Of a stretch of DNA of 13,381 nucleotides, positions 7,930 through 13,381 are shown in pieces. The DNA comes from Rickettsiales bacterium (lineage in GTDB: Bacteria; Pseudomonadota; Alphaproteobacteria; Rickettsiales; UBA3002): NCBI GenBank assembly GCA_002725445.1, contig PBPD01000021.1:1-13381 (forward strand), given 5' to 3'. The notes under the pieces were generated by a model that had not been told where the DNA came from, searched no databases, and saw nothing but the letters and a program-made list of their open reading frames with translations. The position numbers were made by a program, and so were the translations under genes. Every line of letters begins with the position of its first letter. Positions within the stretch are counted from its first letter, which is position 1.

Positions 7930-8850
7930 ATGGCGAGTATTACACCGATAGAGCTGAGCGATGCCGAGCGTGATGCATTGTATGACGCATTGGCCGAGGT
8001 GAAGACAAAACATGGCTCGCTCATCCCCGATCAGGACGCGATGTCGCACGCCGCGGCTGAGGCTATCAAAACCCATTGCCCGAGTCTTTATGATGCGGTG
8101 GCAAAAGTGGCGAGCGAGCAGTCTGCTCCTGCGCTGCATTTGCGTAATATCCCAATGGCGGATAAAGAGCTAAGCTCTCACCGCCGCCAATTGCGTCCCA
8201 ATGCGGTCACCAACCTGCCATCGCAGCTGCGCCATATATTGGCGATGGGCTTGCGCGGTATTGTCGACGAGCATGCGGTTGATTACGAGGTGAAGCCCGT
8301 AGTGGTGCAGGAGATTCGTAGTGACAAGCCCCATGGTGGGCGCGATATGCATGTGGATCACCATGAGGCCAGCGCACGCCGCGATGGCGGACGGCAGCGT
8401 TTTATTACCGTGGCCTGCAAAGAAGGGAGCGATGAACGCACACTCGTCGCCGATTTGGATGGGGCATTAGCCCAGTTGAACGACGATCAGATAGCACAGC
8501 TGCAAGAACCCAACTTCCGGCTTATCAATCGGCCGTTTGCGCTCATTCAGCAGCGCGATGATGGGCACTATTGCCTGAACCTTGACGAAATCAATATGGA
8601 AGCCATCCGCAACCTGCGAGGGGTGGATGATGCGGCAAGCCAGGCCCTGGCAGACTTTATTTCGGCGCTCGAGCGCGTGGCAAAACAGCCCGAAAACGGC
8701 GTGCAATTGCAGGCGGGCGAAATGCTTCTGCTGGATCAGTCGCGCGCGCTGCATGCCACCACCGGCCACACGCTCGAGAATGTGCGCGGCATTACCCATG
8801 TGGCATTCAAAGCAGGCGATGAGCGTAACCCCGGTGCCATGATCAGCTGA
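7930..8850 (+). CDS. TauD/TfdA-like Fe(II)/2-oxoglutarate-dependent oxygenase
   Basis: Probable non-haem iron oxygenase of 306 residues, of the clavaminate-synthase-like fold, which would couple 2-oxoglutarate decarboxylation to substrate hydroxylation. The iron facial triad is visible: His141-x-Asp143 in DMHVDHHE and His275 in LLLDQSRALHATTGH. Arg286 follows His275 by 11 residues, the same interval as His255/Arg266 in E. coli TauD, fitting the 2-oxoglutarate-binding Arg. The N-terminal 120 residues show no motif I can name. The substrate is unknown. The start at 7930 has AAGGAT eight bases upstream; the frame extends to 7750 but that part is antisense to the exporter gene. It is the last intact chromosomal gene before the tRNA remnant. 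Confidence 0.72.
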   Translation: MASITPIELSDAERDALYDALAEVKTKHGSLIPDQDAMSHAAAEAIKTHCPSLYDAVAKVASEQSAPALHLRNIPMADKELSSHRRQLRPNAVTNLPSQLRHILAMGLRGIVDEHAVDYEVKPVVVQEIRSDKPHGGRDMHVDHHEASARRDGGRQRFITVACKEGSDERTLVADLDGALAQLNDDQIAQLQEPNFRLINRPFALIQQRDDGHYCLNLDEINMEAIRNLRGVDDAASQALADFISALERVAKQPENGVQLQAGEMLLLDQSRALHATTGHTLENVRGITHVAFKAGDERNPGAMIS

Positions 8851-8888
8851 TCGGCCGATTTTCGTTATAGAGATTGTTTGGAAGATTA

Positions 8889-8933
8889 TGGCGCGCCAGG
8901 AAGGATTCGAACCTCCGACCGCCTGATTCGTAG
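8889..8933 (-). other. 3' half of tRNA-Arg(ACG): attachment-site remnant
   Basis: Read on the minus strand, this is the 3' half of a tRNA: anticodon loop CTACGAA (8927-8933, anticodon ACG, arginine), anticodon stem strand TCAGG, variable loop CGGTC, T-arm GGAGG-TTCGAAT-CCTTC, acceptor strand CTGGCGC, discriminator G and encoded CCA (8889-8891). The 5' half is missing: the bases before the loop (GCTAA) do not pair with TCAGG and no D-arm or acceptor strand follows. An anticodon-loop-to-CCA fragment next to an integrase gene is the usual footprint of a tyrosine-recombinase element in a tRNA gene. The repaired full tRNA should lie beyond the right end of the window. Confidence 0.8.
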
Positions 8934-8950
8934 TTAGCTGCTCGATAAGG

Positions 8951-9062
8951 TGATTGTCTTTATAAAACAAGTGAATACATAAAGCCGATTGTACGATAGA
9001 AAAGATTGGATGCGCTTCATAACCCCTTGTTTTATCGGCAATCAAATTACGCGTATCGTACA
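8951..9062. repeat. cluster of inverted repeats between att remnant and integrase tail
   Basis: Several exact inverted pairs are crowded here: ATAAAACAAG (8962-8971) with CTTGTTTTAT (9026-9035); TGTACGATA (8990-8998) with TATCGTACA (9054-9062); TGATTG (8951-8956) with CAATCA (9039-9044); GCCGAT (8984-8989) with ATCGGC (9034-9039). The first two pairs interleave, so they cannot all form one RNA hairpin. Protein-binding sites, such as integrase arm sites or excisionase/repressor operators, are more likely. No gene is visible in 8934-9062. Confidence 0.5.
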
Positions 9063-10178
9063 CTATTTTGCTGGTTTAATTCGTTCGGGTTTGAGCCTAT
9101 AAAACCGCCTTGTCGTTCCTTCATCCGCATGCGCCAGTAGCCTTTGAGCTGCTTTTGTATCGGCTTCATCGCTTCCCGCCTTGCTCCGCAAATCATGCTC
9201 GGTAAATCTTTCTTTGATCTTATTCTCATCAATGAGCCGCTTCATAAAGCGCTGCCACATAGACGACCAGCCGTTTGCCTTGGCCGTCGCTTTGTCGTAA
9301 TAGGGCGCGCCCGTTCGAGTGCAAAACAAAAAAGGCGAAATGTGAACAGGCCTTGCAGCCTTGGCCATTGCTACCGCCTCAGTGCCGTTGATTGTGCCTG
9401 CATCGGCAATCCGTTGCGTATGTCCGGTGCTAGCTGGCCCCTCTTTTCCGCATCGTTGGCGCGCGTCGTCGCCCATCCTGCTAGTGCTGCAAAATCCTGA
9501 AGATTTGACTGTCTGCCCTTTGCTTTCCTGTCTATTATCTTTTGCGGGTCTTTGTATGCCCCTTTCACGTTGCACGCCGTTGTCGTCGGCCATCCCGCCA
9601 GTTTGCTTTGGCTCCCTAGCATTGGCTGCATCTTCGCACCAGGATTGCCCGCTGCGTCCTCGTTCGCACTGGGAGTTAGCCACCCAGTAAAGCCGTTGCC
9701 TGATGTTCGGCGATCCGACGCCCGCAGAGCAGAGATCGACAGGCCAGACGGCGTAACCCTCTCTTTCCATGTCAGCGCATACAACGTCGAGCCAAGCGAG
9801 GCCGTCGCTGCTCGCAACCTGCTCACCATAGACTGGTACGCCGTGCGGTTTTCCGTGCTGGATAAGATGAAACCAGTGAGGCCACAAGTGCCGCTCGTCA
9901 GCAAACCCATCGCCTTTGCCTGCCGCGCTGAAAGGTTGGCAAGGGCAACTACCCGTCCACACTGGGCGATCGTCTGGCCAGCCCGCATTGCGAAGCGCGT
10001 AGCTCCACACGCCGACGCCTGCGAAGAAGTGACATTGAGTGTATCCAGAAAGTTCGGCTGGTAGTACATCTTCTATGCTCCGTTCATCCACATCGCCCGG
10101 TGCGATATGGGCTTGTTTAATTAATTCCCGTAGCCATGCGGCTGCTTTAGGATCGTTCTCGTTGTAATACGCCGTCAT
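9063..10178 (-). CDS. chimera: C5-cytosine DNA methyltransferase fused to truncated phage integrase
   Basis: One open frame of 371 residues joining two unrelated proteins. Residues about 1-265 are a phage C5 methyltransferase: SAM-binding FFAGVGVWSYALRNAGW (51-67), catalytic TGSCPCQPFSAAGKGDGF with Cys80, GEQV (118-121, motif VI), and IRQRLYWVANS (159-169, motif VIII). A low-complexity section with repeats like GMADDNGVQRERG and IADAGTING follows; the C-terminal GYGNA-type motif is absent. Residues about 268-371 are the end of a tyrosine recombinase: FTEHDLRSKAGSD (His328, Arg331), LLAHADEGTT (His350) and RRFYR (nucleophile Tyr360). The first catalytic Arg and the Lys are lost, so recombinase activity is very unlikely. 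Methylation activity is doubtful without motifs IX and X. GGAG lies 11 bases before the ATG. Confidence 0.8.
   Translation of the reverse strand: MTAYYNENDPKAAAWLRELIKQAHIAPGDVDERSIEDVLPAELSGYTQCHFFAGVGVWSYALRNAGWPDDRPVWTGSCPCQPFSAAGKGDGFADERHLWPHWFHLIQHGKPHGVPVYGEQVASSDGLAWLDVVCADMEREGYAVWPVDLCSAGVGSPNIRQRLYWVANSQCERGRSGQSWCEDAANAREPKQTGGMADDNGVQRERGIQRPAKDNRQESKGQTVKSSGFCSTSRMGDDARQRCGKEGPASTGHTQRIADAGTINGTEAVAMAKAARPVHISPFLFCTRTGAPYYDKATAKANGWSSMWQRFMKRLIDENKIKERFTEHDLRSKAGSDEADTKAAQRLLAHADEGTTRRFYRLKPERIKPAK
9371..10069 (-). CDS. overlapping +1-frame protein inside the methyltransferase gene
   Basis: A 232-residue reading frame on the same strand as the methyltransferase, shifted by one base. 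It starts at an ATG with GGAG eight bases upstream. Its pattern resembles a hypothetical family I recall from many phages: NLSARQAKAMGLLTSGTCG, then SMVSRLRAATASLGSTLYAL, LTWKERVTPSGLSISALRAS, GFTGWLTPSANED and repeats such as LAGWPTTTACNVKG and LAGWATTRANDAEKRG. Those repeats are the frame-shifted image of the methyltransferase's G-M-A-D-D-type repeats. It stops at a TAG beside the integrase fusion point and so is probably truncated too. It may be a real second product of the locus or a widely predicted shadow; I cannot decide from one sequence. Confidence 0.4.
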   Translation of the reverse strand: MYYQPNFLDTLNVTSSQASACGATRFAMRAGQTIAQCGRVVALANLSARQAKAMGLLTSGTCGLTGFILSSTENRTAYQSMVSRLRAATASLGSTLYALTWKERVTPSGLSISALRASDRRTSGNGFTGWLTPSANEDAAGNPGAKMQPMLGSQSKLAGWPTTTACNVKGAYKDPQKIIDRKAKGRQSNLQDFAALAGWATTRANDAEKRGQLAPDIRNGLPMQAQSTALRR

Positions 10179-10193
10179 GTGCTACGTGACTCC

Positions 10194-10220
10194 AAAAAAA
10201 CGGGGCAGGGATGCTGCCCC
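10194..10220 (-). terminator. intrinsic terminator just before the methyltransferase start
   Basis: On the minus strand, stem GGGGCAG (10220-10214) pairs with CTGCCCC (10208-10202) around CATCC, followed by G and seven Ts (10200-10194). This is a textbook intrinsic terminator. It ends transcription from the DUF5664-like gene but lies only about 16-40 bases before the methyltransferase ATG, with GGAG directly after the T-run. It may act as a leader attenuator, or the methyltransferase may need a promoter in a very short space. Confidence 0.8.
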
Positions 10221-10250
10221 AGTTTCGACCTGCATAGTTTATCTGTGGTC

Positions 10251-10313
10251 GGGCTGGCGGCATCAAACAGGGGATGTCCGAGAGGCGCACCAGCCCGTAT
10301 CGCCGTGGCGATA
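10251..10313 (-). other. structured intergenic segment
   Basis: Two further inverted repeats lie between the DUF5664-like stop codon and the terminator: TATCGC/GCGATA with a four-base loop (10298-10313), and GGGCTGG (10251-10257) with CCAGCCC (10290-10296) enclosing 32 bases, which themselves hold a CATC/GATG stem. With the terminator this makes about 120 bases of likely structured RNA with no open reading frame of note. It could be a small phage RNA or a cis-acting leader. Confidence 0.4.
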
Positions 10314-10314
10314 T

Positions 10315-10674
10315 TCAGTCGTCGGGATTGTGTTCATCCATGCCCCTCATGGACTGCCCGCGCTCAAGTTGTATTTGCTGACCTCTTGCAATGAACGTTC
10401 GTGCCAGCATGTTAGCAAGATGCGGCTTTCCGCTATCCTTATCGACGGCATGGCCATCACCTTCATGCACAGGCAGCGCATGGCGAAAGGCTGCCGACTT
10501 TTGTCGCGTGAATCGTGTTTGCGTGACTTCGGAAACATAAAACCAGAACGGTCGCTTTTCCGCGCCCTTGGCCAGCGTGTCGTACACATCACGCAAAGCG
10601 TCTTGTGTCATGTGGTGGCTTACGGCTGGCGTTCGACCAAGTGTATGCGCTTGAAGGCGAGGCAGAGGAGCCAT
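10315..10674 (-). CDS. DUF5664 / dATP-dGTP pyrophosphohydrolase-like small phage protein
   Basis: A 119-residue protein resembling the DUF5664 domain of phages, related to MazG-type nucleotide pyrophosphohydrolases thought to hydrolyse dATP/dGTP during phage DNA metabolism. Matching features, in order: MTQDALRDVYDTLAKGAEKR (the helix that usually reads evA-vl-fGa-KY), QKSAAFRHAL (60-66, usually sAalRHl) and DKDSGKPHLANMLART (78-93, usually D-dSGl-HLAHa). The middle is divergent, so activity is uncertain. I chose the ATG at 10674; in-frame ATGs at 10716 and 10611 are alternatives, and none has a strong ribosome site. The gene reads leftward towards the terminator and methyltransferase, and a rearrangement junction may lie just upstream. 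Confidence 0.5.
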   Translation of the reverse strand: MAPLPRLQAHTLGRTPAVSHHMTQDALRDVYDTLAKGAEKRPFWFYVSEVTQTRFTRQKSAAFRHALPVHEGDGHAVDKDSGKPHLANMLARTFIARGQQIQLERGQSMRGMDEHNPDD

Positions 10675-11232
10675 CGCGTTACCCTGCACCCCACTTACGG
10701 GGATTATGCAAATCAAATCTTATCGCAAAGACAGGCGCTGGCTAAAGAGGAGCGCGCAGAGCAACGCGCTATAGAGAAAGAAAAGCGCAAACCGCCTACA
10801 GAAGGGCAGGCAAAAGCAGAGGGCTTTGCAACGCGTATGGCAGAGGCTGAGCGTATTCTTACGCCTTTAGAGTCTGTACAAAATATTTCTACTGCAAACG
10901 CAGGTGAACGCACGCTAGATGCGCTTCCGTTTGGTAACTACTTAACCTCGAGCGACTATCAATCCTACAAACAGGCTGCTGAGAATTGGGTGCGCGCGAA
11001 TCTTCGTCGCGAATCTGGCGCTGTGATTGGAGAGGAAGAAATGGCTCGTGAGATTACAACATATTTCCCTCAGCCCGGTGATTCACCGCAAGTGATAGAG
11101 CAAAAGCGAAAAGCGCGACGCATTGCAGCCGAGGCGGTGGCTAAGTCGGCTAAGCCGGGGTTTGAGCTGCCAGAAGTTGAGGATAAGCCAATGCTTAGCG
11201 ACGATGGTTGGTCTATACGGGAGATTAAATAA
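10645..11232 (+). pseudogene. 5'-truncated phage virion/ejection-type protein gene
   Basis: The C-terminal domain of a phage structural protein is clear from about 10705: a charged helix (RQALAKEERAEQRAIEKEKR), then TEGQAKAEGFATRMAEAERI, SDYQSYKQAAENWVRANLRR, ESGAVIGEEEMAREITTYFP and PGDSPQVIEQKRKARRIAAEAV. In relatives I recall, this domain ends a much longer protein, so the N-terminal part is missing. The frame is open further left, but the bases before about 10690 are antisense to the DUF5664-like gene. The first plausible ATG is at 10645, without a ribosome site, and the real remaining start is uncertain. The stop overlaps the next gene's ATG (TAATG), an intact phage operon junction. Function is inferred as virion assembly or DNA ejection. 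Confidence 0.6.
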
Positions 11233-13381
11233 TGCCGAGGTATGAGATAACATCGCCAGATGGAAAGCGTTATGAAATTAATGCTCCAGAGGGCGCTACG
11301 CAGCAGCAAGCGCTTGCCTATGCTCGAAAACAGTTTTCTGAGCCAGAAGAAGAGCCTCAAAATGGGTTAGACCTTACGAGCGGTGTGTTAGACGTTATAA
11401 AGTATGGCATGGATAATGCTGATGAGGGGGCTGCATTGCTGGGCGCGTCACAGGGTGCATCTGCTAATTTCGGTGACGAGGTGCTTGCGGGAGTGACGGC
11501 GGCAGGCGCATATGCATTGGACAAGGTCGGATTCGATAATCTTTTAGGCGGCGAGCTGGACAGGAGCTTAGGCGACTATTATGATAGTGCTTTAGAGAAA
11601 AACCGTGCCGCCATCAACAAGGCGGCGCAAGACGCCCCAGCGGAATTTATTACGGGTAATCTGGCGGGGGCGATAGGAACTGGAGTAGCAGGTGCAGGAA
11701 CAAAAGCAGGACAGGCGGTTGCTAATAGCCTTCGCAGTGGCGGAGTCGGGGCGCGTCTCGCGAAAAGCGCTGCTGCCGGTTCCGCTTCCGGTGCCGTCTA
11801 TGGTGCTGGCGCAGGCGAGGGAGTGGGTCGCCTTGAAAGTGCTGCCGAAGGTGCCGCTCTTGGCGGTGTGTTTGGCGGGGGCGCTAGCGTCGCTGGCTCT
11901 ACGCTACGGGGCGTAAAGAGCGCCATAATCCCACAAGCGGACGACGCTATTCGGCCTCTGGCGAGACGAGCAAAGGAATTCGGCATCCCCCTACGTGTGG
12001 ATCAAGTTGCACCATCACGCGCCCGCAAGACTGTTCAGAAGGTTAGCCAAGAGTTGCCGCTAAGTGGGGCTGATGGCTTTGAGGATATGCAGCGCAAGGC
12101 CTTTACAAAGGCTGTTGCACGTACAATAGGGCAGGACTCCGATGATCTGTCTGCTGCTACAGTTCAATCCTTTCTTAAGGACGCAGAGCGTAAATTTGGT
12201 GCGCTGGCAAAGGATCGCAAGGTGCGTGTGCCGCCGTCTGTAGGCGAACGCCTGAATAAAATATTGAATGACGCGGAAGAAACATTAACGGGGGATTTGT
12301 TCTCTGTTGTCTCGAAGAATACGCAGAAGGTGAAAGATGACTTATCGGACGCGTTTATTAACGGAAAGAAGCTGGCGAGCCTGAGGTCAGAGCTTGTTAA
12401 GCGTCTTCCACGCATACAGGGCGGCGCCAAAGAGTATGTTGGAGAGCTAGTAGATACTTTGGATGACGTGCTTGCAGAAGCGCTGCCTAAGAATCAGCGG
12501 AAAATACTGCAGGACGCGCGGCGTGAGTGGAGAAATTTTAAGACCATCGAGCCCCTTTTGGAAAAGTCTCAAGACGGCCAGATAAACCCAACGCAACTAT
12601 TGAACCGGGTTGCCAGCAATAAGTTTATCCGCGCTTCCCGTTCAGGTGTAGGTGATGATGATTTGGTTGACTTAGCCCGTATCGGAAAAGCGTTTCTGCC
12701 TAAGGCGGGCGGCTCTGATACCTATCAAAAGCTGGCCTTAGCGGGTGGTAGCGGTGGCTTAGGTGCTCTTGCGCTTACTAACCCTGGACTAGCTGCTGTT
12801 GCTGCGGGTAAGGGGGCTTTAGCCTTGGGAGCGAATCGCGCTTTTCAGCGGGGTTACAACAGCTCGCAACGGGTGGTGGATAGCGTGGTGAATAATATGG
12901 GCTCACCTGCTGGCGCAAATGCAGCGCAGGCGTTGCCAGCAATAGGAGCGGCGCAAGAATTGCGGTTAAGTAATCGCGCCCTAAAGCAGGTAGGGGACTA
13001 TAAGCAGGTTAGGACGCAGGCTTTACGCGACCTTAAAGGTGTGGTGGTCGAGAACCCGAACTTCGAACGCCCCATTAAATTTAACCGCAAGGGTGTTGCG
13101 CATTCGATAAGACCTGAAACCAGCAAGGCGCAGTTGGCGACCGCTACACAGTTACGCTCTTTGATGGAAACGGCTGAGTATGTGGGGGCGAGGCCGAGCC
13201 TGAAAGAAAATCCTAATGTTAAACAGTACCATGAATTTACTAACTCAATAGTGATTGGCGGAGCGCCATACAGAGTTAAACTGATGGTGCGCGAAACTAA
13301 TAATGGGGATTTTTTCTACGATTACCACGTAACGGAGAAACAAGAAGAGCCGGGCTTTACGTCGGGCGCATCGCAAAAGCA
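11232..13381 (+). CDS. phage ejection/tail-associated protein with C-terminal PBECR/LPD-like domain, 3' end beyond window
   Basis: My translation is open from the ATG at 11232 to the window edge, 716 residues. The start, MPRYEITSPDGKRYEINAP then EGATQQQALAYARKQF (residues 1-36), is a small N-terminal domain common in phage virion and ejection proteins. Residues about 60-220 are Gly/Ala-rich with membrane-active-looking helices (LLGASQGASANFGDEVLAG; GNLAGAIGTGVAGAGTKAG). A long helical part follows, then another Gly/Ala segment (about 505-540). From about residue 600 a different domain begins: IKFNRKGVAHSI, METAEYVGARPSLKENPNVK, YHEF, GGAPYRVKLMVRE, FFYDYHVTE. This resembles the barnase-EndoU-ColicinE5/D-RelE-like (PBECR/LPD) domains of phage polyvalent proteins. 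Its stop codon is not visible. It is coupled to the gene before it by TAATG. Confidence 0.7.
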   Translation, partial: MPRYEITSPDGKRYEINAPEGATQQQALAYARKQFSEPEEEPQNGLDLTSGVLDVIKYGMDNADEGAALLGASQGASANFGDEVLAGVTAAGAYALDKVGFDNLLGGELDRSLGDYYDSALEKNRAAINKAAQDAPAEFITGNLAGAIGTGVAGAGTKAGQAVANSLRSGGVGARLAKSAAAGSASGAVYGAGAGEGVGRLESAAEGAALGGVFGGGASVAGSTLRGVKSAIIPQADDAIRPLARRAKEFGIPLRVDQVAPSRARKTVQKVSQELPLSGADGFEDMQRKAFTKAVARTIGQDSDDLSAATVQSFLKDAERKFGALAKDRKVRVPPSVGERLNKILNDAEETLTGDLFSVVSKNTQKVKDDLSDAFINGKKLASLRSELVKRLPRIQGGAKEYVGELVDTLDDVLAEALPKNQRKILQDARREWRNFKTIEPLLEKSQDGQINPTQLLNRVASNKFIRASRSGVGDDDLVDLARIGKAFLPKAGGSDTYQKLALAGGSGGLGALALTNPGLAAVAAGKGALALGANRAFQRGYNSSQRVVDSVVNNMGSPAGANAAQALPAIGAAQELRLSNRALKQVGDYKQVRTQALRDLKGVVVENPNFERPIKFNRKGVAHSIRPETSKAQLATATQLRSLMETAEYVGARPSLKENPNVKQYHEFTNSIVIGGAPYRVKLMVRETNNGDFFYDYHVTEKQEEPGFTSGASQK

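Larger units (their letters stand above)
8889..13381. mobile_element. degenerate prophage, left end; continues past the window
   Basis: The region starts at the tRNA-Arg 3' remnant and contains phage genes only: integrase tail, C5-cytosine methyltransferase, DUF5664-like gene and two virion/ejection-type genes. The integrase is reduced to its C-terminal third and fused to the methyltransferase, and the first structural gene lacks its 5' part, so internal deletions have occurred. No replication, packaging or lysis gene is seen in this stretch. The right end is not in the window. Confidence 0.8.

Noticed and set aside
8841..8862. Terminator after the oxygenase gene (GATCAGCTGATC and ATCGGCCGAT followed by four Ts)
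   Set aside because: Both palindromes have no loop, so they cannot make a stable hairpin as they stand; kept as a possibility only.
8889..8960. Complete tRNA gene
   Set aside because: Only the 3' half folds; the bases before the anticodon loop do not form the anticodon stem, D-arm or acceptor strand.
8467..9063. 198-codon minus-strand open frame spanning the tRNA remnant
   Set aside because: It is antisense to the oxygenase C-terminal half and reads through tRNA sequence; no protein motif is seen.
10177..10644. Long rightward frame upstream of the truncated structural gene
   Set aside because: It is antisense to the DUF5664-like gene and the terminator region, with no phage-like motifs until after about 10700; openness here appears to be chance.

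Overview
The window looks like a piece of an alphaproteobacterial chromosome with a decayed prophage in its right third. The taxon is an inference from the gene families (a chemoreceptor whose HPWQ and HMYFF membrane motifs I associate with Rhizobiales-like alphaproteobacteria, a TVP38/TMEM64 protein, a Bcr/CflA exporter) and from moderate GC content; it was not tested by a search.

Positions 1-8850 are ordinary core-type genes. The 3' part of an Hsp20 small heat-shock gene converges on chaB, with two hairpins between them. An extended -10 promoter near 820 serves a three-gene unit: a small anchored protein of unknown function, a membrane methyl-accepting chemotaxis protein and a class I/II aminotransferase. 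The last two are joined by a TAATG stop/start overlap. A TVP38/TMEM64 membrane protein and an aldo/keto reductase are divergent. A Bcr/CflA-type MFS exporter followed by a ZIP-like transporter forms a leftward unit. Divergent from the exporter is a TauD-like Fe(II)/2-oxoglutarate oxygenase, with a palindrome in the shared promoter region.

The boundary of the mobile element is at 8889-8933, where only the 3' half of a tRNA-Arg(ACG) gene is present, from anticodon loop to CCA. This is what a tyrosine-recombinase element leaves at one end after inserting into a tRNA gene; the repaired tRNA should lie past the right end of the window. Next comes a cluster of inverted repeats, then a chimeric leftward ORF. 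Its N-terminal two thirds is a phage C5-cytosine DNA methyltransferase and its C-terminal third is the catalytic tail of a phage integrase, fused in frame near 9380. The methyltransferase region also carries, in the +1 frame and behind its own Shine-Dalgarno, a second reading frame that resembles a recurrent phage hypothetical family. Upstream of it lie a structured intergenic segment ending in a strong intrinsic terminator and a small gene resembling the DUF5664 (dATP/dGTP pyrophosphohydrolase-like) domain.

From about 10690 rightwards the strand switches. A 5'-truncated phage virion/ejection-type gene is coupled by TAATG to a long, alanine/glycine-rich ejection-type protein that runs off the window. 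The visible end of that protein resembles the PBECR/LPD nuclease-like domains of phage polyvalent proteins. The fused integrase and the truncated structural gene suggest a prophage collapsed by internal deletions and probably unable to excise by itself. The two most unusual items are the double-coding methyltransferase region and the possible toxin domain on the ejection protein.
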